Origin: Corynebacterium minutissimum
GTDB taxonomy: Bacteria > Actinomycetota > Actinomycetes > Mycobacteriales > Mycobacteriaceae
Reading direction: 5' to 3'
Length of the DNA stretch: 64,000 bases
Assembly (NCBI RefSeq): GCF_000988205.1
Contig: NZ_LAYQ01000013.1
Coordinates: forward strand, 62,001-126,000
The translations under genes were made by a program, and so were the position numbers. Positions 28,019 to 36,752 of the stretch are shown one piece after another (within the stretch, counting starts at the first letter, position 1; every line of letters starts with the position of its first letter). The notes beneath the pieces were generated by a model. That model was not told the DNA's origin. It did no database searches and saw nothing but the letters and a program-made list of their open reading frames with translations.

Positions 28019-29334
28019 ATGTCCGCTATTCCTTCCCCTGGAGCCATGCCTCGCAAGGGCGCTCGTCCCGGCCCGTCTTCCTCTGCCCCGGCAGCACGTC
28101 CCGTGCAGCCCGCAAAAAACGATCCGGCCCAGTGGGGCCGCGTTGATGCTGATGGATCGGTATTCGTCAAGGCCCCCGAAGGCGAACGCAAAATCGGCGA
28201 GTGGCAGGCCGGCACCCCGGAAGAGGGCTTGGCGCACTTTGGTGCACGCTATGACGATCTGTCCACCGAGATCGAACTGCTAGAATCCCGCCTCACAGCC
28301 CATCCGGGCGATGCTGCGTCGATCAAGGCGACTGCTGCGGAACTGCGAGAGTCCCTACCTACACAGGCAGTAATTGGTGATATCGCGGCACTGGACAAGC
28401 GCCTAGCCACTATCATCGAACACTCCGTGGAAGCCGGTGAGCAAGCACAGGCTGACAAGGCTCGTCGCCGCGAAGAAGCCATTGCCAAAAAGGAAAAGCT
28501 CGCTGCCGAGGCCGAGGACATCGCCGCCAACTCGACGGAGTGGAAGGCGCCGGCGACCGTATCCGCGCCATCTTGGAGGAATGGAAGCAGATCCGTGGCA
28601 TCGACCGCCAGACGGATGATGCCCTGTGGAAGCGCTACTCTCGCGCCCGTGACTCCTTCAACCGCCGCCGCGGCTCCCACTTCGCCGAACTGGATCGCAA
28701 CCGCGCGGCCGCCCGCGCCAAGAAGGAAGAGCTGGTAGAGCGCGCAGAAGCCATTAAGGACTCCACCAACTGGGGCGAAACGGCGCGCACGTACCGTGAT
28801 CTCATGACGGAGTGGAAGGCTGCGGGCCGTGCCCCTCGTGAGATCGACGACAAGCTCTGGGCCCGTTTCCGCGCCGCCCAGGATCACTTCTTCAACGCCC
28901 GCAACGCCGTTAATGACGAGCGGGACAAGCAGTTCGCAGAGAACGCCGCCGCCAAGGATGCGCTCATTGCGGAATATGACTCCCTGATTGATCCCACCAA
29001 GTCGATCGACTCGGCGAAAGCCAAGCTGCGGGAGCTGCAGGAAAAGTGGGAGGAGATCGGTTTCGTTCCGCGCAACCAGGTGCGCGAGTACGAGGCCAAG
29101 ATCTCGGCGCTGGAAAAGCGCGTGAGTGACGCCGAGGATTCACAATGGCGCCGGACGGACCCAGAGGCCCAGGCCCGCGTGGCCCAGTTCCAGTCCAAGG
29201 TCGATGATTTCACCGCGCAGGCAGAAGCTGCCGAGGCCAAGGGCAACACCAAGAAGGCGGAAGATCTGCGTGCCCAGGCCAAACAGTGGCAGGAATTCGC
29301 CGATGCCGCAGCGGCTGCTGTCAACGACAAGTAG
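28019..29334 (+). CDS. DUF349-repeat protein (one apparent frameshift near 28549)
   Basis: A 438-residue highly charged helical protein after restoring one G (GCGGCC read as GCGCC at 28546-28551). A disordered Pro/Ala N-terminus (~1-40) precedes several ~70-residue DUF349 units, recognised by the recurring W-K-x-A-G-R/D ... D-x-x-LW-x-R-F pattern (TEWKAAGDRIR, DDALWKRYSRARD; TEWKAAGRAPREIDDKLWARF; EKWEEIGFVPRNQ). It is coiled-coil rich. The family's function is unknown; one E. coli member is a nucleotide-stress factor. The corresponding gene follows miaA in C. glutamicum, divergently. Confidence 0.82.
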
Positions 29335-29347
29335 CACCCTAGTCTGA

Positions 29348-30157
29348 GTGTTCGTTCAGATTGTCGCGCCGCCGGGTTCGGCCTCAGCTGAGCCGGCGGA
29401 TTGCCTGCGTAGCTTCGTTTTCGACGCCAACCTAGCCGCCCAAGAGGCCAGCGGCGATCCCGCTGCCAGCGGTTCCCCGCGCCGTGTGCTTCAGCGCCTG
29501 CAAGGCTCCACAGAGTCTCGCACCTATCTCTTCGGGTTGACTGACTCCGCCTTGGGGCCGGCTGGTGAACTAGGTCTACCCGTTATCTCAGCGGCAGAGC
29601 CCAGCCCCGAAGTCGATTTCGATGGCTTCATCCACATCTCTCTTCCACTCTTGGAGGAAACAGAGAACGCCGATATCGAATGCGTCCTCGCCGCGGATCT
29701 CCTGCCCTTGCCTGGGGAGGATCTAGAGCCAGAGGCTCTCGACGTGACGCGAGCCCTCGCCCGCGAGGCACTCCGGATTACCCGCCAGCTGGGCCGCACG
29801 ACTGCCCAGGTTGGCATACTGTACCCGCCAGACGCGGACCATACCTATGACCCAATGTCGCAGGCCTACCTTGAGCTCGGGTTTCGTCGCAAGCATGCCG
29901 AGCGCCAAATGTTCGTCGAAATAGCCCCCACTCCTCCGGTGGTTGGAGCGCAGGTGTGGCCCGACTACGACATCCCGGAAGAGCTGCTTGATGATGTCCT
30001 GCGCCTGCTCACCCTAGCCTCCACCGACGCGGTCTACGGTGACTTAAGCGTCGAGCCCATCGTGTGGACACGACAGCGCCTGAATGAAGCGCACGCACGG
30101 CTGCGCTCGCGCAAAGCGGCCCTTCCGGTTTTAGAGTGCGTTGATTTTGTCCTGTAG
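29348..30157 (+). pseudogene. acetyltransferase-like gene interrupted by an ISL3-family element
   Basis: Genuine coding sequence runs from GTG 29348 to about 30117, where the IS terminal repeat starts; the last ~13 codons to the stop at 30157 read into the IS and are chimeric. The ~257 host residues contain a GNAT-like pattern (ARALAREALRITRQLGRTTAQVGILYPP, YLELGFRRKHAERQMFV), so an N-acetyltransferase is likely but not certain. It lies 14 bp after the DUF349 gene. The 3' end is not found on the far side of the IS, so the gene is truncated. Confidence 0.65.
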
Positions 30158-31582
30158 TTGTCCGGAGTGGATCAGGCTCCGCAAGATGTAGTGGTTGAGG
30201 TTTTTAAATCCTAGGGCGATGCCGCGTAGGTGTTCGAGTCTGCCGTTGATTGCCTCGACGGGGCCGTTGGAGGCACCGATATCGAAGTAGGCGAGCACAT
30301 CTTTGCGTCGACGCCACAGGGTGCGTCCTAGTTGGGCGAGCTCTTCTAGGCCTTGTGGTAATCCTTTACGTAGGGTGTGGATGATGCGTTTCATGAGCTT
30401 TTTGCCTTCCGATTTCTTCGGATGCGCGTACGCTGCGATCATGTCTTGGTAGAGCAGCCACGTTACTTCTAGGGCCACGTAGTCGTCATCGGTGGCCCAC
30501 AGCATTTCTAAGCGGTGCTTTTGCCGCTCGGTGAGGTAGTTCGTCCTGGTCAACAGGGTGCGCCGGTGCTTGTACAGCGGGTCATCTTTGCGTCCGCGGC
30601 GCCCGGTGGTCTCGCGTTGGAGTCTTTGTCGGCAACTGGTGAGTTTGTCGGCTGCTAGATGCACCACATGGAAAGGGTCCATGACTTTGTCCGCCTGTGG
30701 TAGTTGCTCTTCGACTGCGGTGGCATAACCGGTAAACCCATCCATGGTCACCACCTGTATCTGCTCCCGGAAGCTGGGGGCACGCTCTTTAAGCCACCCG
30801 CTGAGCACGTCGGCGGATCTGCCCGGTCGCATGTCTAACAAACGAGCAGGACCACGCCCGTCTACCAGCGGGGTGAGGTCAACGAGTATGGTCACCAGGT
30901 TTGATGCCTGGCCTGGTTTGCGGGTGTGTTTCCATACATGTTCATCGACTCCAAGGATACGAACCCCGTCTAGGTGACAGGGGTCGCCGTAGACAAGCTG
31001 GCGGCAGGCATCTAGTGCGACTTTATTGACCAGGTCCCAGCCCACACCGAGTGCTTTGGCGGTCGCTGACACACTCATCCGGTCAATAGCGAGGCGTTGC
31101 AAGATCCAGCGGGTGACCCGGTCAGTGAGTTTGGCACCGTCATCAGCGCAGGGTAAGGATTCTTGGAAGATTTTCCTTTTACATGAGGCGGCTGTGCACC
31201 GGAACCTAGGAACTTTTACGTGCAGCCTGGTGGGGAATCCAACAACGGGAAGATCAACGAGTCGACGGGTGGTGTGGTCGCGCAGCTTTCCTGACTGTCC
31301 GCAGTCCGGGCACACGCCGCTAACGGCTACTGGCGTAGCCTCAATGATGGTCAGCGGTCCGGCATCAGCAGCACCGGTGATAGCAAGCCCGATTTCCGCG
31401 GTACGGCAGATGGTGTCGGCAACGAGGTTTCCAGTAGGCTTCACAGTACGGGTTCCTGGTGGGTTTAGATGGTTGTGTAGGAACTTTCATCTTCACACCA
31501 GGGACCCCTACATGTTGTGCTGACCCGCTGATCCCGTCGATTTCTACCTCACCCCGCTACGCACCCCGAAACCGGAAGAGCC
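30118..31582. mobile_element. ISL3-family insertion sequence, 1465 bp
   Basis: Bounded by 26-bp imperfect inverted repeats: GGCCCTTCCGGTTTTAGAGT... at 30118-30143 and, inverted, GGCTCTTCCGGTTTCGGGGT... at 31557-31582, matching at 21 of 26 positions. It contains one transposase gene on the minus strand. The 8-bp flanks (CGCAAAGC and GCTATAGC) are not a duplication, although ISL3 elements usually make an 8-bp one, so the flanks were rearranged after insertion or this is one end of a larger mobile unit. Confidence 0.88.
30131..31444 (-). CDS. ISL3-family transposase
   Basis: A 437-residue DDE transposase, apparently intact. The N-terminal zinc-binding part has CPDCGQSG and CTAASCKRK; a helix-turn-helix follows (ATAKALGVGWDLVNKVA). 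The catalytic triad motifs are GVDEH, MDGFTGY and the glutamate in NGPVEAINGRLEHLRG. Length and motifs match ISL3 elements common in Corynebacterium. It fills the element; its stop lies inside the left terminal repeat. Confidence 0.95.
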   Translation of the reverse strand: MKPTGNLVADTICRTAEIGLAITGAADAGPLTIIEATPVAVSGVCPDCGQSGKLRDHTTRRLVDLPVVGFPTRLHVKVPRFRCTAASCKRKIFQESLPCADDGAKLTDRVTRWILQRLAIDRMSVSATAKALGVGWDLVNKVALDACRQLVYGDPCHLDGVRILGVDEHVWKHTRKPGQASNLVTILVDLTPLVDGRGPARLLDMRPGRSADVLSGWLKERAPSFREQIQVVTMDGFTGYATAVEEQLPQADKVMDPFHVVHLAADKLTSCRQRLQRETTGRRGRKDDPLYKHRRTLLTRTNYLTERQKHRLEMLWATDDDYVALEVTWLLYQDMIAAYAHPKKSEGKKLMKRIIHTLRKGLPQGLEELAQLGRTLWRRRKDVLAYFDIGASNGPVEAINGRLEHLRGIALGFKNLNHYILRSLIHSGQLQDKINAL

Positions 31583-31665
31583 GCTATAGCCATGTGTGGC
31601 GGTGGCCGCTAGGATTATGGTTAGAACACTTCTTCTAACACAGGTTTATCTCGGGGGAGATACCC

Positions 31666-32640
31666 ATGACCACCACCGCTACACGCCCGCCTACCTTTTT
31701 CTTTTCCACCACCAACCCTAATAACCCACACGCCATAGCCCGCTCCAAAGCCCGCCGGGCCACCTATAAAACCTGGGTCGGGGCCATGCCCAGCCTGCAC
31801 GCCGATATCAACACCACCGCACTATCCCTAGTCGCCGCCTGGTCACTGCCGGAAGGCCACATCAAATCCGGCCTGCGTGCTATCCACCGGCTAGAAAGTC
31901 TGCCGAAAGTCAAAGCCATACAAGACACCCACTGCCTGCTCGACATTGAATCCCTCATTGCTATCGATCAACCCATGTCAGCACTGACAGCCTTGACTGA
32001 TGAAACCCTAGAGTTTATCGACACCCTCCTGGCTGACTTCTTCACCCCTTCTAAGCCGAACCAAGCTTTTCCTACACGTAGTCAAATCAGGCGCAAAGTC
32101 CGCGATATTTGTAAAACCCTGGATGATTCCATCGCCTACCAAGATACCCGGCCTAAAGATACGTACCGGTTTTCTTCTAACGGCACCTCTGCCTGGCTGG
32201 AACTGCAGGTTGGGGAAGACACCGGCATTAAACTCGATGCCTTCATCCACCAGACCGCCGCCAAGGAAGACATCACTGTCGCTGAGGCAGTCATCAAACT
32301 GCTTTCCGGTGAGATAAAGCCACCAGCTGAGGTGGTGCTCCACACCTACCAGGCCTGCGATATTGAGGATGCACCGACCTTTATTGAAGGCTTCGGCTGG
32401 CGAGCTGAGCCCATGCCACATGACAAGATGCGGGATTTAACCGAAGAGATAAAAGAGGCCGATGGCTACCAGCCAGGAATCATCATGCGCAAACTTGTCG
32501 AAGGCCGCGACGGTACCTGCCGGGTCGGCGGCTGTGGCGAGCCTGCTTTTCTCAGCCAGTTGGATTACCGACACAACTGGGCCGAAGGCGGGCCAACCCA
32601 CCCGAAGAACCTGGTTTTCGCCTGTCGATCATGGTGGTGA
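31666..32640 (+). pseudogene. HNH endonuclease / DUF222 (13E12-type) protein, C-terminally truncated
   Basis: 324 residues resembling DUF222-HNH proteins that occur as repeats in actinobacterial genomes. The helical DUF222 region fills residues ~10-250; the HNH zinc part begins (GTCRVGGC, LDYRHNWAEGGPTHPKNLVFAC) but stops before the final His/His-x-x-x-His residues, so the nuclease centre is incomplete. The sequence after the stop shows no continuation in another frame. A GGGGGAGA site precedes the ATG. Lower GC than its neighbours and IS proximity indicate acquired DNA. Confidence 0.65.
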
Positions 32641-32922
32641 TGGTGCACAGAATTATGAACGCAAGGGCCCACCAACTACCTGCTCGCGAAGACTGTTCTT
32701 GTCCACCGGGAACTGTCTTATTTCCGTCTTCCCGTAGGGGACTATTTTTACTTTGGCTCAAAATGCACCAAAGGTATTATCCTCAACCGCCAAAATGTTA
32801 CTTCCAGGTAAGAAATAGTCCCTATTTATAGATAGCTCCTGGCGGTTAATCCTGTCATCCTGGCTCTCGTCGAGCTGCAACTCTCGCATAGCGTGGTTGC
32901 TAAGGAGGTGTGCCCAATTGGA
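32641..32922. other. non-coding junction with an inverted-repeat element (32738-32822)
   Basis: No convincing gene. Arms GGGACTATTTTTACTTTGG (32738-32756) and CCAGGTAAGAAATAGTCCC (32804-32822) are imperfect inverted repeats (about 15 of 19). The left arm shares TTTACTTTGG with the dispersed repeat at 51652. AACCGCCA/TGGCGGTT form a further offset pair. This is probably a remnant at the joint between the truncated HNH gene and the mer cassette. Confidence 0.45.
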
Positions 32923-33312
32923 TTACAAGTACCTACACACTTGATCGGTGCTGCACGTTTCAGGGTCCGGGTGTGCGGCGTCCTGTCTGAGGTCCGCGAT
33001 AGTGTCGCGCAGCACGGAGAGCTGCGCGATCTGCTGCTCGATCTCAGCGAGGCGCACGTCAAGCAGGTCGCGCACGTGCTCGCAGGGCGCCTGGCCGCCG
33101 TCGCGGATGTCGAGGATCTGGCGGATCTGGGCGAGGGTCAGCCCGGCGGCCTGGCCCCGGTGGATGAACCCGACCCGACCCACGGCATCCTCGGCGTAGT
33201 CCCGATAGCCGGAGGCCAATCGCTCGGCCGGAGGGAGCAGCCCCGACTCCTCGTAGAACCGCAGGGTCTTGGTCGTGGTTCCGGTTGCTTCCGCAAGCTG
33301 TCCGATCCTCAT
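32923..33312 (-). CDS. merR: MerR-family heavy-metal regulator
   Basis: A 129-residue MerR-type activator. The winged HTH (~1-70: MRIGQLAEATGTTTKTLRFYEESGLLPP) is followed by a coiled-coil dimerisation helix. Candidate metal ligands are one cysteine in GQAPCEHV and two near the C-terminus (PETCSTDQVC). That spacing (6 residues) differs from Tn501 MerR (C117/C126), so metal specificity is inferred only from the neighbouring merA. It is divergent from merA across the mer promoter at 33346-33377. The ATG at 33312 gives a standard MerR start. Confidence 0.85.
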   Translation of the reverse strand: MRIGQLAEATGTTTKTLRFYEESGLLPPAERLASGYRDYAEDAVGRVGFIHRGQAAGLTLAQIRQILDIRDGGQAPCEHVRDLLDVRLAEIEQQIAQLSVLRDTIADLRQDAAHPDPETCSTDQVCRYL

Positions 33313-33345
33313 GTTCGCCGATTCCCCTTCCAATGGCCACCACAC

Positions 33346-33377
33346 TTGACCTTCCATTGTACTGGAAGGTTCACAAT
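33346..33377 (+). promoter_or_regulatory. MerR-type promoter/operator of merA
   Basis: A -35 TTGACC (33346-33351) and a -10-like CACAAT (33372-33377) are separated by the long 19-20 bp spacer typical of MerR-controlled promoters. The spacer holds a perfect palindrome, ACCTTCCA-N6-TGGAAGGT (33349-33356 and 33363-33370). MerR twists this spacer when it binds metal. merA starts at 33421. Confidence 0.85.
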
Positions 33378-33420
33378 GGTTCCATAGGAACTTTTGAACC
33401 ACAGGGAAGAGACATCTGGA

Positions 33421-34845
33421 ATGACAAACGAAAAGTTCGATCTGGCGATTATTGGTTCCGGCGGCGGAGCGTTTGCGGCCGCGATCCGGGCCACCGGACT
33501 GGGCAAGCGCGTCGTGATGGTGGAGCGCGGCACCGTGGGCGGGACATGCGTGAACACGGGCTGCGTCCCGTCGAAGGCGCTCCTGGCTGCCGCGGAGGCC
33601 CGCCACGTGGCGTTGGATTCGGCCCGCTTCCCTGGGGTGGCGGCCTCGGCGGGCCCGGTGGACATGCCGGCCCTGATTCAGGGCAAGGCCGCGCTGGTTG
33701 AAAGCATGCGCACGGAGAAGTACGTCGATCTGGCCGCGGACTACGGGTGGACGATGATCTCGGGGGACGCGTCGTTCACCGGAACCCAGGACGCACCGCT
33801 GCTCCGGGTGATCTCCCCGGATGGTGCAGTGAGAACGATCGAGGCCGGGCACTACCTCGTGGCCACTGGCTCCGCACCCTACGTGCCGCCCGTTCCCGGA
33901 CTGGCCGAGGCCGGGTACCTGACCTCGACGACGGCGATGGAACTGGACGAGGTGCCCGAATCAATGCTGATCCTGGGCGGAGGCTATGTTGCCCTGGAGA
34001 TGGCACAGCTTTTCTCCCGGCTGGGCTCCCGGGTGACCATGCTGGTCCGTTCCCGGTTGGCCTCGCAGGAGGAACCGGAGGCATCCAAGGCGTTGGCGGG
34101 GGTGTTCGCCGACGAGGGGATCCGGGTGGTCCGGCGGGCCATGGCCGACTCCGTGGCCTCCGGCCCGGACGGGGTCTCGGTGACGGCAAACGTGGCCGGG
34201 GGCGAGGAGGTGTTCCGCGCTTCCCGCATCCTCGTGGCACTGGGCCGCCGCCCGGTGACCGAGGGACTGGACCTTGACGCCGTCGGGGTGAAGACCGGCG
34301 CATCCGGCGAGATCGTGGTCGATTCCCGCCTGGCCACGTCCAACCCGCGGGTTTGGGCCGCCGGGGACGCGACCGGCCATCGGGAGTTCGTTTACGTCGC
34401 AGCGGCCCACGGCGCCTTGGCCGTGGACAATGCGTTCACCGATGCCCTGGCCGAGGTCGACTACCGGCACCTGCCCCGGGTCACCTTCACCAGTCCCGCC
34501 ATCGGGGCGGTCGGGATGACGGAAAAGGAAGCTGTCGCCGCCGGGATCAGCTGCGAGTGCCGGGTCCTCCCCCTGGAGTACGTGCCGCGAGCCGTGGTCA
34601 ACCGCGACACCCGCGGCTTCATCAAGGTTGTCGCGGACCGCGACACCGGACGGATCCTGGGCCTCTCCGCGGTGGCCAAGGACGCCGGGGAAATCGCCGC
34701 CGCCGGCGTCTACATCCTCGAAGCGGGCATGACCACCGCGCAGGTCGCCGCCGCCTGGAGCCCCTACCTGACGATGGCCGAGGGCATCAGGATCGCCGCC
34801 AAGGCCTTCACCACCGACGTCTCCGAGCTCTCCTGCTGCGCCTGA
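33421..34845 (+). CDS. merA: mercuric reductase MerA
   Basis: A 474-residue NADPH/FAD disulfide oxidoreductase reducing Hg2+ to Hg0. The FAD motif GSGGGAFAAAIRA, redox pair C43/C48 (GTCVNTGCVPSK), NAD(P) motif GGGYVALEMAQ and the C-terminal vicinal pair C472-C473 (SCCA) are all present; the last is diagnostic for MerA over related oxidoreductases. The N-terminal heavy-metal-associated domain of many MerAs is absent. The ATG at 33421 is preferred over a TTG at 33394. Its very high GC and codon use differ from the core genes, indicating transfer from another actinobacterium. Confidence 0.93.
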   Translation: MTNEKFDLAIIGSGGGAFAAAIRATGLGKRVVMVERGTVGGTCVNTGCVPSKALLAAAEARHVALDSARFPGVAASAGPVDMPALIQGKAALVESMRTEKYVDLAADYGWTMISGDASFTGTQDAPLLRVISPDGAVRTIEAGHYLVATGSAPYVPPVPGLAEAGYLTSTTAMELDEVPESMLILGGGYVALEMAQLFSRLGSRVTMLVRSRLASQEEPEASKALAGVFADEGIRVVRRAMADSVASGPDGVSVTANVAGGEEVFRASRILVALGRRPVTEGLDLDAVGVKTGASGEIVVDSRLATSNPRVWAAGDATGHREFVYVAAAHGALAVDNAFTDALAEVDYRHLPRVTFTSPAIGAVGMTEKEAVAAGISCECRVLPLEYVPRAVVNRDTRGFIKVVADRDTGRILGLSAVAKDAGEIAAAGVYILEAGMTTAQVAAAWSPYLTMAEGIRIAAKAFTTDVSELSCCA

Positions 34846-34992
34846 GCTCCAAGCCCCCACTACCGAAGCAAAGGAATGCCCTGACCGCCACCGACCAGGC
34901 CCTCACCTATCTGTTGTCCCCGAGCACCACCGCACCGACCACGGTACCGCCTGAGTCCCCATCCCCATTCCTGGAAGGAACCACCAGACACT

Positions 34993-35556
34993 ATGACATA
35001 CCCGAGATCCCGCCGTTCTCTGTCCGTTCCCCGGCCCAGGCACCTCGCCTCCGCCCTGTTTCTGGCAGCGGTCATGGCACTGACAACCGCCTGCGCCAGC
35101 TCACCGAGCGGCCCGTCGGCCGCGCCAGGCGGTTCGTCGCCCGACGCGGCCGGTGCCGTTGCTGTTACGGTCTCCGACATTGACGGCACTACCCGGACCA
35201 TCCCGGACGGTAAGCCCGCAGCACTGTTCTTCTTCTCTGCCGGATGCGGTGAGTGTGTGGAAGGGGCCGATTCCCTGAACAAGGCCTCCACGGCCCTGGG
35301 AAGCTCGGCCGACTACCTCCTGGTGGACGTGGACCCCCGAGAACCGAAGGAGACCATCAACGGATTCCGCGATTACATCAAGGCCCCTGAGCTCCCTGCC
35401 GTCATCGACACCGAGGCCACACTGACCACCCAGTACAAGGTCACCTCCATAAGCACCCTGGTGGTGGTCGACGCGAAGGGCGACGTTACCTTCCGGGCCA
35501 CCGACCCGTCTGCGGAAAAGATCCAAGAAGAACTCACCAAGGCCGGTGCCCAATGA
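34993..35556 (+). CDS. thioredoxin-like lipoprotein
   Basis: A 187-residue exported protein. The N-terminus is a signal peptide with lipobox LTTAC (cleavage before the Cys at ~34), then a disordered Ser/Pro/Gly stretch and a thioredoxin-like fold (~60-187) with redox motif CGEC (AGCGECVEGA). It should sit on the outer face of the membrane as a disulfide carrier. Its stop overlaps the start of the CcdA-like gene (ATGA), so the two are coupled and likely partners. It follows merA by 147 bp on the same strand. Whether it handles mercury or protects envelope thiols is unknown. Confidence 0.8.
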   Translation: MTYPRSRRSLSVPRPRHLASALFLAAVMALTTACASSPSGPSAAPGGSSPDAAGAVAVTVSDIDGTTRTIPDGKPAALFFFSAGCGECVEGADSLNKASTALGSSADYLLVDVDPREPKETINGFRDYIKAPELPAVIDTEATLTTQYKVTSISTLVVVDAKGDVTFRATDPSAEKIQEELTKAGAQ

Positions 35557-36692
35557 CAGCCCTGCTTGCCCTGGCCTTCGCCGCTGGAATGATTGCCCCG
35601 GTCAATCCCTGCGGTTTCGCCCTCCTGCCCGCCTGGATAGCCCAGACCATCGGGGACGCCCGGACGCGCCCGCTCGCGCTGCGTCTGGCCCACGGGCTTC
35701 GGGCCGGGCTCGCGCTCAGCCTCGGCTTCGCCGGGACCCTGGCAGCCTTCGGCTGATCGTCAGCGCGGGCGCCAGGACCCTGATCAGCGCAGCGCCCTGG
35801 CTGGGAATGGCCACCGGGTGATCCTTCTCCTGCTGGGCCTGGCCATGCTCACCGGACTCACACCACGGCTCCGTCTGCCGGCCTGGGCCACGAAACCCCG
35901 CACACAAGAAGCCGCAGGGGCAGGTCACAAAACCGGGCGCATGGTGGCCTTCGGGATCGGATACGCCGCAGCATCCCTCGGCTGCACCCTCGGGGTGCTC
36001 CTGGCCGTGATCGCCCAAGCCCAGGCCGTCGCCAGCTACGCCGGGCTGCTCGCGGTCTTCGCCGCCTACGCCGCAGGCTCGGCCACTGTCCTGATGCTCG
36101 TTTCGGCAGGCACGGCCATCGCCGGGGCCGCCTCGGGCGAAGAATCACCGGCCTGGCCAAGCACAGCAACCGCATCGCCGCCTTCATCCTCACCATAACC
36201 GGCGCCTACCTCAGCTGGTATTGGTATCCCGCCGCCACCGGCGGAACCGCACAGGCCAACAGCCTCGCCGTATGGTCAGCCGCCGCCAGCGCCTGGATCA
36301 GCGACAACAGCACCCTGATCGCAGCCCTCGCCGCAGCCGTGGTGCTCGCATCGGCATTGGCCGCCCTCAACCGGCGCAGGAGACTGCGCATCAGACAGGG
36401 AACGCCGCCCACAGGCGAGGGCCCCGGGCAAAGCGGGGAACCCGACTGCTGCACACCAACTCCGGACAATAACTCGACCGAGGACCGGCCAGGCACGATC
36501 CCGTGGCTGGCCGAGGACTCCCAAAAAGCAAGGGGGAGAGGGAACCTTGCCCATCTTCTGGCAAACGAGGCGCCCGCCTATCAGGACAGGTTGGTACAGC
36601 GGCATCAGGCCGGAAGTCAATTCGTGCGGCCCTGCTCGTCGTCTGAAACGACAATTCGGATCGCTAGCGGTCGGGCGATTGACGCTGCCTGA
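35553..36692 (+). CDS. CcdA/DsbD-type membrane redox protein (three apparent frameshifts)
   Basis: Read across three one-base losses (35751-35754, 35816-35818, 36137-36141) the region encodes one protein of about 380 residues. It has a conserved PVNPCGFALLPAW helix, further helices (GVILLLLGLAML; GIGYAAASLGCTLGVLLAV) and a last set after ~36140 (AAFILTITGAYLSWYWYP). The two intramembrane cysteines (NPCG and LGCT) are the CcdA hallmark for moving electrons from cytosolic thioredoxin outward, here to the coupled lipoprotein. The C-terminal ~110 residues are hydrophilic and may run past the true end. Errors or decay both possible. Confidence 0.6.
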
Positions 36693-36752
36693 AGCTCAAG
36701 TGTGGGTCGTTGATGGAAGTTACTACCAGGAGGGGGAGAGTGAGGCGGTGGG

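Noticed and set aside
35553..35756. UGA in the ccdA-like gene as a second selenocysteine codon
   Set aside because: Reading through the UGA in the same frame gives no CcdA sequence; the protein resumes in another frame, so it is a one-base loss. No SECIS hairpin follows.
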